Made by a program: the position numbers and the translations under genes
Assembly (NCBI GenBank): GCA_003605065.1
Contig: QZJM01000062.1
Coordinates: forward strand, 1 to 35,940
Source: Dethiobacter sp.
GTDB lineage: Bacteria > Bacillota > Dethiobacteria > DTU022 > UBA8154
Length of the DNA: 35,940 nt
Direction: 5' to 3'
In this document: positions 7,609 through 16,919 of the stretch, in pieces
How the letters are laid out: every line of letters starts with the position of its first letter
Numbering within the stretch: the stretch's first letter is position 1
Notes under the pieces: generated by a model
The model's input: the letters and a program-made list of their open reading frames with translations, nothing else
What the model was told of the DNA's origin: nothing
The model's database searches: none

Positions 7609-8328
7609 TCACCTTCCATAAACAGGAAGTTTCTTTGCCGCATATTCCTGAATCAGCTGCGGGTCTCCTACGTTATATCCTTTCCATTCCATAAAATCTA
7701 TTACTTCAGGTAAAGTTTGCAGGATTTTGGGAGAAGAAGTGTGGCAGAGCAATATAGCCCCATCGTGCAAACTTTCCTCTAAATGACTAATAATTAATTC
7801 AGTTTCCCTCTCTGAAAGGCTCTTGACGTTAATGCTCCATAACAGGGTAAACAAATCTTTTTCCCCGGCAATACGCACTATCCTGGAGTTATACTCTCCA
7901 TAGGGAGGTCGAAAAAAGGTAGGTTTATAATGTAACAATTCCTGGCTTAACTTAATAAACTTAGCTATTTCTTGTTCTATCTCCTCCTCTTTCATTAATA
8001 AAAGTCTGACGTGAGAAAAAGTCTGGTTTCCCAACTGGTGTCCATAGTCAATAATTTTTTGCGCTTCATGGTTATTTTTTTTTAACCATTCACCTGTAAC
8101 AAAAAATATTGCTTTTATCCTTCGTTCCTCCAGAAATTCCAAAATATCATCGAGATGCTCCTTCTGCCAAAGGACGTCAAAGGTTAAAAAAACTACCGAT
8201 TTAAAACCTTCCACTTGATAAATAGGTTCAGGATAGGAGGAAGGCCTTATTGTAGTTATCACGTTAGCAGTAAAAATTGTTATTAAAAAGCAAAACCCTA
8301 AAAAAAAAGAGGCTTTTTCATGCTGCAA
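7609..8328 (-). CDS. Divergent polysaccharide deacetylase (NodB domain), membrane-anchored
   Basis: A 239-residue protein: an N-terminal hydrophobic segment (about 5-25), then a NodB-type fold. Recognisable blocks are VVFLTFDVLW (second Asp of TFDD replaced by Val), AIFFVTGEW, GNQTFSH (first metal His replaced by Gln), and an intact FRPPYGEYN. Two of three metal ligands are therefore questionable. It is the first gene of a three-gene cell-wall-type operon after pnp. The start is uncertain. The frame opens at TTG 8326-8328, which abuts GAGGT. An ATG at 8319-8321 has an ideal 7-base spacing to GAGGT, but is one base out of frame because of a run of nine T (minus strand). See the finding. Confidence 0.8.
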   Translation of the reverse strand: MQHEKASFFLGFCFLITIFTANVITTIRPSSYPEPIYQVEGFKSVVFLTFDVLWQKEHLDDILEFLEERRIKAIFFVTGEWLKKNNHEAQKIIDYGHQLGNQTFSHVRLLLMKEEEIEQEIAKFIKLSQELLHYKPTFFRPPYGEYNSRIVRIAGEKDLFTLLWSINVKSLSERETELIISHLEESLHDGAILLCHTSSPKILQTLPEVIDFMEWKGYNVGDPQLIQEYAAKKLPVYGR

Positions 8329-8392
8329 ACCTCATTTTAAATTTACTTATTATTATTAATTTGCCAAAGTAGATATTCCTTAAATTAAAAAT

Positions 8393-8423
8393 AAAAAAAC
8401 ATAAACCTATTTAGGCTTATGTT
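8393..8423 (-). terminator. Intrinsic terminator overlapping the pnp stop codon
   Basis: A 12-bp stem, AACATAAGCCTA paired with TAGGTTTATGTT (one G.U pair), with a 2-base loop, followed on the minus strand by seven T. The upstream arm lies inside the last pnp codons and the TAG stop (8407-8409) is in the stem. Confidence 0.85.
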
Positions 8424-10605
8424 CTTTATAATGATGTTTAGGTCGCTTCCTGGAAGTATCATAATTGTCGCCGTTAAAGCCCCGGTTATTCTGCTCAGAA
8501 AAGCCGTCATCAGCTGGTGATGTGGAAGATTCAAAGGGTAAAGCTTCCCGCCTGGAAAGATTAATTCTACCCTTTTCATCAATATCAAGAACTTTTACGG
8601 AAACCTGATCTCCAACGTTTACCACATCTTCTGTCTTGTTAACACGAAATCTCTCCAGTTGGGAAATATGAACCAGGCCCTCTTTTCCGGGGAGAATTTC
8701 TACAAAGGCTCCATATTTTTCTGTGCGTGTTACTTTCCCCAGATAAACCCGACCGGGCTCAACATCTGCCGTAATGTTTTCAATCATCTGCTGGGCCTTA
8801 TATCCGGCTTCTGCATCTATGGCTACTATAAATATTTTACCATCTGGTTCAATATCAATTTCTGCTCCGGTCTCAGCAATAATTTTGTTAATTATTCGCC
8901 CTCCTGGGCCAATAACATCACGTATTTTATCCGGTTCGATTTGTATGGTGATAATACGGGGAGCAAACTCAGAAAGAGCGGGTCTCGGCTCGCTGATAAC
9001 TTTCAACATTTCGCCCAGAATAAAGAGATAACCTTCTCTGGCACGCTGCATAGCTTCTTTTAGTATCTCCCGTGACAGGCCCTTTATTTTAATATCCATC
9101 TGTAATGCCGTAATACCGTTTTGTGTTCCAGCCACTTTAAAATCCATATCGCCCAGGAAGTCTTCAATACCTTGAATATCAGAGAGGATGGCATATTGGT
9201 CTTCTTCCTTAATTAAGCCCATAGCTATTCCAGAAACGGGTGATTTCACCGGAACACCGGCATCCATTAAGGAAAGTGTACCCGAACAAACGCTCCCCAT
9301 GGAAGTAGAACCGTTTGATTCCAAAACCTCAGATACCAGTCGAATTGTATAGGGAAATTCTTCTTCTCCGGGGATCACAGCTTCCAGAGCTTTTTCTGCC
9401 AGTGCACCGTGACCTATTTCACGTCTTCCAGGCCCACGCATAAAACCTGCTTCCCCTACACTATAAGGAGGAAAATTGTAATGATGCATAAACCTTTTAG
9501 ATTCCTCAATGCCGAGGCCATCCAGCCTCTGCATATCTCTTAAAGCTCCTAGGGTGCAAATGTTTAAAACCTGGGTTTGCCCCCTGGTAAACAGTGAAGA
9601 GCCGTGAGTTCTTTTAAAAAGCTGAACTTCACAGGAAATAGGCCTTATTTCATTCCACTGCCTGCCGTCAGAGCGTATTTTCTCCTTGAGGATCATGGAA
9701 CGTAAGAGCTTTTTAATTAAAATGTCAATAGTTGCTTTTACATCATGTCCATTATCGGGATAGAGCTCCGAAAAATGCTGTACCGTTTCCTTTTTAACCT
9801 CTTCCATCAGGCTTTCCCTGGAAAGTTTTTCTTCTACTTTTAAGGCGTTTTTAAATTTCTCCTCACAGAAATTTTTAACTTCGTTGCTAATTTGGTAATC
9901 CGGCTCAAAAGGTGTTACTTCTATTTTTCCCTGGCCAATTTTTTCTACAACATCTTTTTGCAGCTTAATAATTTCTTTTACGGCTTCATGACCTGCCCAA
10001 ATAGCTTCAAGCAACTGCTCTTCTGAAACCTCTTTTGCTCTGGCTTCAACCATCATGATCGCTTCTTCCGTACCGGCTACCACCAGATTAAGGGAACTTG
10101 CTTCGCTCTGTTCGACAGTGGGGTTAATAACGGACTTTCCATCAACTAAACCCACATATACGGCTGCAACCGGCCCCATAAAAGGAATTTTTGAAATGGA
10201 AAGAGCTGTTGATGCTCCGATAATCGCGAGCGGTTCGGAGGGGCAATCCTGATCAACCGATAAAACTGTGACCACAATATGGACGGCATTGCGAAAATTA
10301 TCAGGGAACAAAGGCCTAAGCGGCCTATCTGTCAGCCTGGCGGCCAGAATAGCCTTTTCCGTAGGCCTACCCTCCCTTTTAATAAAGCCACCGGGTATTC
10401 TACCCACAGCATAAAGTCTTTCTTCATAATCAACCGTTAAAGGGAAAAAATCTATACCTTCACGCGGTTCTTTGGAAGCAGTTACCGTAACCAGAAGTGC
10501 CGTGTCGCCGTAGCGAATAAGTACCGAACCACTGGCCTGTTTTGCTATTTTTCCTGTTTCAATAACTAGCAGCCTGTCTGCTACAGTCATTTGAAAGTTT
10601 TCCAT
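8407..10605 (-). CDS. pnp: Polyribonucleotide nucleotidyltransferase
   Basis: PNPase, the phosphorolytic 3'-5' exoribonuclease of mRNA decay. At 732 residues it is full length: two RNase PH-like cores separated by a helical linker, a KH domain ([16 protein letters not shown], about 560-620) and an S1 domain ([19 protein letters not shown], about 622-690), then a charged tail. The second core keeps [14 protein letters not shown] and [11 protein letters not shown]. The ATG start has GGGGGT about 7 bases upstream. It follows rpsO at 43 bases, the widespread rpsO-pnp order. A terminator overlaps its stop. Confidence 0.97.
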   Translation of the reverse strand: MENFQMTVADRLLVIETGKIAKQASGSVLIRYGDTALLVTVTASKEPREGIDFFPLTVDYEERLYAVGRIPGGFIKREGRPTEKAILAARLTDRPLRPLFPDNFRNAVHIVVTVLSVDQDCPSEPLAIIGASTALSISKIPFMGPVAAVYVGLVDGKSVINPTVEQSEASSLNLVVAGTEEAIMMVEARAKEVSEEQLLEAIWAGHEAVKEIIKLQKDVVEKIGQGKIEVTPFEPDYQISNEVKNFCEEKFKNALKVEEKLSRESLMEEVKKETVQHFSELYPDNGHDVKATIDILIKKLLRSMILKEKIRSDGRQWNEIRPISCEVQLFKRTHGSSLFTRGQTQVLNICTLGALRDMQRLDGLGIEESKRFMHHYNFPPYSVGEAGFMRGPGRREIGHGALAEKALEAVIPGEEEFPYTIRLVSEVLESNGSTSMGSVCSGTLSLMDAGVPVKSPVSGIAMGLIKEEDQYAILSDIQGIEDFLGDMDFKVAGTQNGITALQMDIKIKGLSREILKEAMQRAREGYLFILGEMLKVISEPRPALSEFAPRIITIQIEPDKIRDVIGPGGRIINKIIAETGAEIDIEPDGKIFIVAIDAEAGYKAQQMIENITADVEPGRVYLGKVTRTEKYGAFVEILPGKEGLVHISQLERFRVNKTEDVVNVGDQVSVKVLDIDEKGRINLSRREALPFESSTSPADDGFSEQNNRGFNGDNYDTSRKRPKHHYKEHKPK

Positions 10606-10648
10606 AATATACCCCCTTGCTTTTTAAGAAAAGTGGGGACCACTGTTC

Positions 10649-10918
10649 TTATTTCCTTAAACCTAATTTTTCTATAATAGTACGGTACCTGTCAGGTTCT
10701 TTATCCCTTAAATAATTTAATAACCCTCTTCTTTTTCCTACCATTTTCAGCAGTCCTCTTCTGGAATGAAAGTCTTTCTTGTGCAGCTTGAGATGATCTG
10801 TTAACTGGTTAATTCTTTTGGTAAGGATCGCAATTTGAACCTCTGGAGATCCTGTATCATTTTCATGATTTTTATATTCACTAATAATACTGTTTTTTGC
10901 TTCGCTTGAAAGTGTCAA
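10649..10918 (-). CDS. rpsO: 30S ribosomal protein S15
   Basis: An 89-residue S15 that binds the central domain of 16S rRNA in small-subunit assembly. Conserved stretches [35 protein letters not shown] and LLNYL are all present. The start is TTG (10916-10918) with a very strong AAAGGAGGTGA upstream. First gene of the rpsO-pnp unit with its own promoter. A weak AGTGG/CCACT hairpin lies between rpsO and pnp and could be a processing or partial termination site. Confidence 0.96.
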   Translation of the reverse strand: MTLSSEAKNSIISEYKNHENDTGSPEVQIAILTKRINQLTDHLKLHKKDFHSRRGLLKMVGKRRGLLNYLRDKEPDRYRTIIEKLGLRK

Positions 10919-10990
10919 CTTGCCTCACCTCCTTTTAATCTCAAACGAAATCTGCAACATCATTAATAAAACCCTTAAAGGGCCAAGGAA

Positions 10991-11019
10991 ATTTTATCAT
11001 ATACCTGAATCTTTGTAAA
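10991..11019 (-). promoter_or_regulatory. Sigma-A-like promoter of rpsO-pnp
   Basis: TTTACA (11014-11019), 17 bases, TAAAAT (10991-10996) on the minus strand. The leader to rpsO is about 65 bases and contains a small CCCT/AGGG hairpin followed by TTTT. S15 autoregulation is common, but no classical S15 leader could be assigned by eye. Confidence 0.65.
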
Positions 11020-11040
11020 CATTGCACAATCAAGCTTCCT

Positions 11041-12003
11041 TTAAATAAGCTGCTTTTCCAGTAAACTTCCATATTCTTTGGTAATTAACTTCCTGGCTAG
11101 TCTTACGTCTGATTCTATTTGTTTTTTTAAAAAACTGGCATCTTTAAAAACTATCTCATCTCTAATTCTGCACAAAAATTTAACTGTTAATTCTTCAGCA
11201 TAGATATCTTCATGAAAGTTTAATAAAAAAATTTCCACAGAGATCTTATTATTACTGCCAAAAGTCGGTTTTCTGCCGATATTTGTCAAACCAAAAATAT
11301 TTTGCCCTTTCCAGGAAACCAGGCTTAAATATACCCCATTTTTCGGGAGCAATAACCCTTCAGGTATATCCAGGTTAGCAGTAGGAAAACCCAGTGCCCG
11401 GCCCCTTCCATCACCATGAACAACTTTGCCTTTTCTCTTAAAACACGCTCCCAGGTACATTGCGGCCTTTTTAACTTCACCATTAATAATTAATCCCCTG
11501 ATAAGAGAACTACTTACAACCTCATTATCAACCATAACAGGTGATATAATTTCTACATGGAAATCAAATATTTCACTCCACTCCAGTAAATTATAAGTTG
11601 TTCCCTTTCCCTGCCTACCAAAAGTATAATCAAAACCAACAATAATTTCGGCAACTTGTAAAACATTAACGAGGTAATTCTGCACAAATTTAAAAGGAGA
11701 GAGTATGGCCATTGCCTTTGTAAATGTTTCAATAAACATATAATTAATGCCCATGTTTTCCAATATTTCTGCTCTTTCTTGCAGAGAGGAAAGCAGCAGG
11801 ATCTTTTTGTGGGGATACAATACCTTTACGGGATGAGGATCCAGGAGAAAAACAGCACTTTTAAGACCCATTTCTTCTGCTTTGAATCTTGTTCGTCCGA
11901 TAATTTTTCGATGGGCAATATGAAGGCCGTCAAAGTTACCAAGAGCGAGCACCAGCCTGTTATTGTCAGCACGATAATTTTCAACTCCACGGATTAGCTC
12001 CAT
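11041..12003 (-). CDS. ribF: Bifunctional riboflavin kinase/FAD synthetase
   Basis: Makes FMN and FAD from riboflavin. The N-terminal FAD synthetase (nucleotidyltransferase) domain has ALGNFDGLHIAH and the C-terminal riboflavin kinase domain has GRALGFPTANL followed by NGVY. At 320 residues it is complete. The frame can start at GTG 12012, but AGGTG covers that codon and stands 6 bases before ATG 12001-12003, which is preferred. It is the last gene of the rimP-to-ribF operon, 24 bases after truB. No clear terminator was seen before the rpsO promoter. Confidence 0.95.
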   Translation of the reverse strand: MELIRGVENYRADNNRLVLALGNFDGLHIAHRKIIGRTRFKAEEMGLKSAVFLLDPHPVKVLYPHKKILLLSSLQERAEILENMGINYMFIETFTKAMAILSPFKFVQNYLVNVLQVAEIIVGFDYTFGRQGKGTTYNLLEWSEIFDFHVEIISPVMVDNEVVSSSLIRGLIINGEVKKAAMYLGACFKRKGKVVHGDGRGRALGFPTANLDIPEGLLLPKNGVYLSLVSWKGQNIFGLTNIGRKPTFGSNNKISVEIFLLNFHEDIYAEELTVKFLCRIRDEIVFKDASFLKKQIESDVRLARKLITKEYGSLLEKQLI

Positions 12004-12027
12004 TAACGTCACCTGGTCTTCTGTTTT

Positions 12028-12957
12028 TTAAAATAATTTAATCATTTTTTCCGGTTTCAAGGTAAACCCCGAGATGCTGTCAAATTTCCACCGCGCCAGT
12101 CCCACAAATTCCCTTTCTGTAGTATATACTGGCACTATTTTTTCGTCAACTGGCTTTATAACAGCATTCCTGGATTTATCTTGTAATTCTTTTAAAAATA
12201 AAAACCGTCCATGGAATAAATATTTAGTGCCCTCCTGGCTAAGGAGCAAACCATCAGCCTTCCGGAAAGGAAAATCCAAAGGCCGCAATAATTGCTCAGC
12301 AGTACCAGTATTGCACAAATTAATCAGATCTTCTAATAAATGTGTTTGTGAAATGAGAAATTCTCCTACTTCTTTTCTTAGCAAAAATGACATGTGACCG
12401 CCGCAGCCAAGAGCATCACCAATTTGAGAGCAAAGCGTTCTGATATAAGTACCCTTGGAGCATTTTACTTCCAGGATGATTCTTTCGGGTGGAAAATAAT
12501 CAATTAACTTTAAATAATAAATATTTACTGTTCTCGGTTTTCGTTCCACTGTTATGCCTTCTCGGGCGTACTGGTATAATTTCTTTCCTTTTTGTTTAAT
12601 TGCTGCAAACATAGGAGGTATTTGCTGAATTTCACCAGTGAAAGAATTCAAAACTCTTTCTATTTCTTCACTTTTAAAAGAAAAGGGGTTCTTTTGAGCG
12701 ATTATTTTACCAGAGGAATCGGCAGTATCAGTAGTCAAACCCAGAAATAATTCCGCCCTATATATCTTGGGGAAATCTACCAGGTAAGAAGAAAGTTTCG
12801 TGGCTTTACCCAGAAGAACAGGCAAAACCCCGGCCGCTCCGGGGTCAAGAGTACCTCCATGACCAACTTTATGGTCAGGGAAAAGAGCCCTTACTTGTTC
12901 GACAACATCATGTGAGGTTAAGCCGGGAGGTTTTAGCAAATTTAAAAAACCATCCAA
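12028..12957 (-). CDS. truB: tRNA pseudouridine(55) synthase
   Basis: Converts U55 of tRNA to pseudouridine. The catalytic aspartate lies in GHGGTLDPGAAGVLPV; the N-terminal DGFLNLLKPPGLTSHDVV and SKGTYIRTLCSQIG are further family blocks. A C-terminal PUA-like extension follows. There are 309 residues with the TTG at 12955-12957. An earlier in-frame TTG (12963) lies only 2 bases from GGAGGG, whereas the chosen one lies 8 bases away. Standard position after nrnA. Confidence 0.95.
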   Translation of the reverse strand: MDGFLNLLKPPGLTSHDVVEQVRALFPDHKVGHGGTLDPGAAGVLPVLLGKATKLSSYLVDFPKIYRAELFLGLTTDTADSSGKIIAQKNPFSFKSEEIERVLNSFTGEIQQIPPMFAAIKQKGKKLYQYAREGITVERKPRTVNIYYLKLIDYFPPERIILEVKCSKGTYIRTLCSQIGDALGCGGHMSFLLRKEVGEFLISQTHLLEDLINLCNTGTAEQLLRPLDFPFRKADGLLLSQEGTKYLFHGRFLFLKELQDKSRNAVIKPVDEKIVPVYTTEREFVGLARWKFDSISGFTLKPEKMIKLF

Positions 12958-12988
12958 ATACAAAACCCTCCAAAAAACATCTAAACAC

Positions 12989-13972
12989 TTATTTTGTATT
13001 TATTAAAGCACTGTTTTCATTTAGACAATTATTTATAACCTCTAGAACCCTTTTTACTACTTCTTGCGGTTTATCTGAAACAGTGCAGCCGGAGGCACGA
13101 GGATGCCCGCCACCGCCAAAAGTTTGGGCTATAGAAGCTACATCTATATTTTTAGAACGAAAACCTACCTTTGTTTCCTCATTATCTGTATGGTAAAAAA
13201 GTACTCCCACTTCCACTTCTTCAATATTTTTTAAATAATTTACAAAACCATCAAGTTCCGCAGGTTTGGCATCATATTTCCTGAGCATTTCTTCCTGCAC
13301 ATTCATCCAGGCAATTTTACCCGAAGGATCAAATTCCAGAGTCGCCAGGCTGTCGCGTAATAGAAGTATAGTAGAGAGAGGATACTCATCAAAAAGTTTT
13401 TGACTCACGATAGAAGGATTTATTCCTTTTTCCAGCAGCGCTCCCGCAATTCTCATCGTCTGAGGTGTGGTATTTTCATATTTAAAAGAACCGGTATCGG
13501 AGGAAATGGCTACATATAAGTTAAGGCTTATTTCATAATTTATCTCCAGATTGTTTTCCTGCAGTAATTGAAAAACTAACTCCCCGGTCGATGCAGCAGA
13601 TGAATCAACCCAATTAACATCTCCAAATTTATCGTTTGTGATATGATGGTCTATATTTATGATCTTTTCAAATTTTAAAACCTTTTCTTTCATCCAACCG
13701 AGCCTGTCGAGGTCGCTGCAATCTAATATAAAAGCCAGGCTTCCTTCCTCTTCCTCGGGAAAAAGATCCTGGAATTCTTCTATTCCAGGGAGAAAGGAGT
13801 ACTTGGAAGGAATTTTATCAGAGCAAAGCATCTTAGCTTTTTTACCCCTTTGCTGCAAAGCAATCCCCAGGGCCAAAGAAGAACCAATAGCATCACCATC
13901 AGGTCTGATATGAGTTAATATCGTAATGTTATCATATTTATCCAGCAATGCAAGAATATTAAAATCTATCAT
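12989..13972 (-). CDS. nrnA: DHH-family bifunctional oligoribonuclease/pAp phosphatase
   Basis: NrnA-type phosphodiesterase of the DHH/DHHA1 superfamily, degrading nano-RNAs and 3'-phosphoadenosine 5'-phosphate. Motifs: THIRPDGDAIGSSLAL (about 20-35), FILDCSDLDR, the name-giving NIDHHITND, and the DHHA1 glycine loop GGGGHPRASGC near residue 285. Length 327 residues, as usual. The ATG overlaps the rbfA stop by 4 bases and lacks a strong ribosome binding site, so it probably relies on coupling to rbfA. Confidence 0.94.
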   Translation of the reverse strand: MIDFNILALLDKYDNITILTHIRPDGDAIGSSLALGIALQQRGKKAKMLCSDKIPSKYSFLPGIEEFQDLFPEEEEGSLAFILDCSDLDRLGWMKEKVLKFEKIINIDHHITNDKFGDVNWVDSSAASTGELVFQLLQENNLEINYEISLNLYVAISSDTGSFKYENTTPQTMRIAGALLEKGINPSIVSQKLFDEYPLSTILLLRDSLATLEFDPSGKIAWMNVQEEMLRKYDAKPAELDGFVNYLKNIEEVEVGVLFYHTDNEETKVGFRSKNIDVASIAQTFGGGGHPRASGCTVSDKPQEVVKRVLEVINNCLNENSALINTK

Positions 13973-14337
13973 TTGGGTTTTTCAGCTCCTGACTCAATTC
14001 CCAGGTCTCTGAGCACTCCTTCTATACGGGCTCCATATTCCATAGAGCGGTCCAGGTGAAATTCGATTTCCGGCACAAGACGAAGGCGAATTCTTTTACC
14101 GATTTCCGAACGTATAAAACCCTTAGCTTTATCCAGGATTTTTAAAATTTTTTCCTGTTCATCTACATTACCAAAAATACTCACAAAAATTTTGGCATAA
14201 CGTAAATCCCTGGAAACTTCAACATCCGTTACACTGGTTAAATTGATCAAACCGGGATCTTTTAGCCCCAAACGTAGAATTTCACTAACTTCTTTCTTTA
14301 TCTGTTCTCCTACTCTTTGGGAACGTTGTTTTGCCAT
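13969..14337 (-). CDS. rbfA: 30S ribosome-binding factor A
   Basis: Assembly factor that binds immature 30S subunits near the 5' helix of 16S rRNA. The 122-residue KH-like protein has RVGEQIKKEVSEIL at the N-terminus, GLINLTSVTDVEVSRDLRYA and IRLRLVPEIEFHLDRSMEYG. Start ATG 14335-14337 with GGGGG about 9 bases upstream; an earlier in-frame start at 14358 would place the ribosome binding site inside the gene. Overlaps nrnA by 4 bases. Confidence 0.95.
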   Translation of the reverse strand: MAKQRSQRVGEQIKKEVSEILRLGLKDPGLINLTSVTDVEVSRDLRYAKIFVSIFGNVDEQEKILKILDKAKGFIRSEIGKRIRLRLVPEIEFHLDRSMEYGARIEGVLRDLGIESGAEKPK

Positions 14338-14372
14338 TATAAATACCCCCAAAACCACATTTACAAGATTAA

Positions 14373-16466
14373 TTAAGAACTAACTTTCCTCATCTCGTAT
14401 GCTTCCATGATATCCCCTTCTTTTAGATCATTAAAATTCTCCAGGAGAATTCCGCATTCAAAACCGGTACTTACCTCTCTAGTATCGTCCTTAAATCGCT
14501 TTAAGGAATCAATTTTCCCCTCATGTATGACTACGCCATCTCTTATAACCCGCATACTCGCATTGCGGTTAATTTTCCCTTCCAGAACATACGTTCCAGC
14601 TACAGTTCCAACTCTGGAAACCTTAAAAATTTGCCTTACTTCTGCCTGTCCCAGGATCATCTCTTCATATTCCGGTTCGAGCAACCCATGAATAGCAGCT
14701 TTGACATCATCTATAATTTCATAAATAACTCGATAGAGCCTGATATCAACCCGTTCTCTTTCTGCCAGTTTCCTGGCGTTGACTTCAGGCCTGATGTTAT
14801 ATCCTATGATAATAGCATTTGAGGCCGATGCGAGCATTACGTCCGATTCAGTAATTGCACCTACTCCTTTATGAATAATTTTAATTTTAATTTTTTCACT
14901 TTCGATTTTCATCATGGATTCATGTAAAGCTTCAGCTGAACCCTGAACATCTGCTTTAATAATAATATTTAAATCTATTTCGTTATCTTTAATCTGGTTG
15001 AAAAAGTCATCAAGAGAAATCTTTTGTTCCTTGCGCAGGGTAGCTTCTCTTAATTTTTCCCCTCTCTTTTGAGCAATTTGCTTGGCCAGTTTTTCATCTT
15101 TTACTACCATGAAATTATCACCAGCCTGGGGAACTTCGGTAAGGCCCACAACTTCGACCGGTGTAGAGGGATAAGCTTTCTTTATTCTAAACCCCTTGTC
15201 ATCGACCATGGCCCTAACCTTACCGTAAATATTCCCGCAGATTACGGGGTCACCTATTCCTATTACCCCGTCCTGCACAAGCATGGTTGCCACAGGGCCC
15301 CTACCTTTATCAAGTTTCGCCTCTATTACTATTCCCCTGGCTTCGCGGGAATAGTTTGCCTTTAGTTCGGCCATCTCTGCCACAAGCAGGATCATTTCCA
15401 GAATTTCTTCCAGTCCTTCCTTCTTCAGCGCACTTACATTAACAAAAATAGTGTTCCCGCCCCATTCCTCCGGCAGCAGACCCACATCAGCCAACTGTTT
15501 TTTCACTCTCTCCGGGTTTGCATTGGCTTTATCTATCTTGTTCAAGGCCACAATTATGGGAACACCTGCTGCTTTAGCATGGTTAATGGCTTCAATTGTC
15601 TGGGGCATAACTCCATCATCCGCGGCTACAACCAGTACAGCGATATCAGTTACCTGCGCACCCCTGGCGCGCATTGCTGTAAAAGCTTCATGTCCCGGTG
15701 TATCCAAAAATACTACTCTTTTCCCGTTAATCTCGGCAGTATAAGCCCCGATATGCTGGGTAATTCCTCCTGCTTCTGAAGCGATTACATTGGTTTCCCT
15801 GATAGCGTCCAGGAGAGAAGTTTTTCCATGATCAACATGCCCCAAAACCGTTACTACGGGAGGCCTTAGTTTTTGTGCCGTGCTATCTTCATCTGCTTGT
15901 TCCATTAAATTTTGGAGTACTTCTTCATTTGGATCAACTTTTATTTTAAATTTGATCCCATATTCCTCTGATAATATTTCCAGGATATCTTCAGTCAACT
16001 GCTGGTTAATATTGTAGATTATGCCAAGATCTAATAACTTTGCCAGTATTTTCGATGGCATTACATTTAGTCTCGCCGCCAGTTCTCCTACAGTAATTCT
16101 TCCTTCCAGGAAAAGTGACTCTTCTGGTGTTCCTTTTTCCTGCCCGGATAACCTGGCAGTCTTCCTTGCTTTACGGCTCTCTCTAATAAACCTTTTGCTA
16201 TTTTTCTTTTTCTTAACAGGAACTGTTTCCACAGGAGTTTTTTCAGCAACTGCTGTCTCTATTTTTGCCTCTTCTGCGGCACTCTCTTCATTAATTGGTT
16301 TTTTTTCACCTTTTGTTAACATATTTAATACTTTTTGGGCTACATTTTCTTCCATAGTACTCATATGATTTTTTACATCAACATTTAGCTCTTGTAAAAC
16401 AGTTATTAACTTTTTGCTATTAATACCTAATTCTTTTGACAACTCATAAACTCTTACCTTACCCAT
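14373..16466 (-). CDS. infB: Translation initiation factor IF-2
   Basis: GTPase that delivers initiator fMet-tRNA to the ribosome. Order: IF2_N domain (about 1-50), a charged Lys/Glu/Ala linker (50-115), a second IF2_N-like segment (120-170), the G domain with GHVDHGKT (209-216), DTPGHEAF and NKIDKA, and the C-terminal beta-barrel/C1-C2 domains. At 697 residues it is a short-linker form. The ATG has GGAGGTG at 8 bases. A three-codon ORF with its own strong ribosome binding site overlaps that site. The ylxQ (L7Ae-like) gene usually found between ylxR and infB in Bacillus is absent. Confidence 0.97.
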   Translation of the reverse strand: MGKVRVYELSKELGINSKKLITVLQELNVDVKNHMSTMEENVAQKVLNMLTKGEKKPINEESAAEEAKIETAVAEKTPVETVPVKKKKNSKRFIRESRKARKTARLSGQEKGTPEESLFLEGRITVGELAARLNVMPSKILAKLLDLGIIYNINQQLTEDILEILSEEYGIKFKIKVDPNEEVLQNLMEQADEDSTAQKLRPPVVTVLGHVDHGKTSLLDAIRETNVIASEAGGITQHIGAYTAEINGKRVVFLDTPGHEAFTAMRARGAQVTDIAVLVVAADDGVMPQTIEAINHAKAAGVPIIVALNKIDKANANPERVKKQLADVGLLPEEWGGNTIFVNVSALKKEGLEEILEMILLVAEMAELKANYSREARGIVIEAKLDKGRGPVATMLVQDGVIGIGDPVICGNIYGKVRAMVDDKGFRIKKAYPSTPVEVVGLTEVPQAGDNFMVVKDEKLAKQIAQKRGEKLREATLRKEQKISLDDFFNQIKDNEIDLNIIIKADVQGSAEALHESMMKIESEKIKIKIIHKGVGAITESDVMLASASNAIIIGYNIRPEVNARKLAERERVDIRLYRVIYEIIDDVKAAIHGLLEPEYEEMILGQAEVRQIFKVSRVGTVAGTYVLEGKINRNASMRVIRDGVVIHEGKIDSLKRFKDDTREVSTGFECGILLENFNDLKEGDIMEAYEMRKVSS

Positions 16467-16471
16467 CTTGA

Positions 16472-16483
16472 TTACACCTCCAT
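16472..16483 (-). other. Minimal ORF (Met-Glu-Val-stop) overlapping the infB ribosome binding site
   Basis: On the minus strand AAGGAGG is followed 8 bases later by ATG GAG GTG TAA. The GGAGGTG formed by these codons is itself the infB ribosome binding site, and the stop lies 5 bases before the infB ATG. The arrangement is seen directly; a role in infB translation is inference. Confidence 0.35.
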
Positions 16484-16585
16484 TTTTTTAACCTCCTTAA
16501 AAATTACTGATACCTCAACATTTCTTCCTAAAGAAAAGTTGCCTGGATATATTGCACTTTCCCTTGATAAGAACAGGTAGAAGCG

Positions 16586-16867
16586 TCAGTCGACGATCTT
16601 TCTTTCCTCCAATCTCTCTTTCAACAAATTAATAATACTTTCCGGTACAGCAGTGCGTAGATTTTTTTCAAGTCCCTTGCTTTTAACAGCTTTTTTGAGG
16701 CAATCAGCACTGGGACAGATATAGGCGCCTCTTCCAGCTCTTTTACCTGTAACATCCAATTCAATTTTTCCTTCAGGTGTTCTAACCACCCTGATTAAAT
16801 CCCTTTTATTTTTATTTTCCCGGCAGCCCAGGCACATTCTCTGCGGAATTTTACGCTTCTGAGGCAT
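16586..16867 (-). CDS. rnpM: YlxR/RnpM family RNA-binding protein
   Basis: A 93-residue YlxR-type protein; the Bacillus member binds RNase P RNA and has been renamed RnpM. The family fingerprint is present: RMCLGCRENKNKRDLIRVV and the basic GRGAYICPS, with cysteines at 12, 15, 51 and 56. Start ATG 16865-16867. Conserved position between nusA and infB. The 118 bases between its stop and infB hold no confident gene apart from the tiny MEV ORF. Confidence 0.92.
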   Translation of the reverse strand: MPQKRKIPQRMCLGCRENKNKRDLIRVVRTPEGKIELDVTGKRAGRGAYICPSADCLKKAVKSKGLEKNLRTAVPESIINLLKERLEERKIVD

Positions 16868-16919
16868 AATTCAATCACCCTCTCCGGAAATAACAAAAAA
16901 ACAATCTTTTAATCCCCTA

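Noticed and set aside
16472-16588. Continuation of the rnpM frame past its TGA for about 38 codons, to the MEV stop
   Set aside because: The extension has no family resemblance and an open stretch of this length is expected by chance; selenocysteine or read-through is unsupported.
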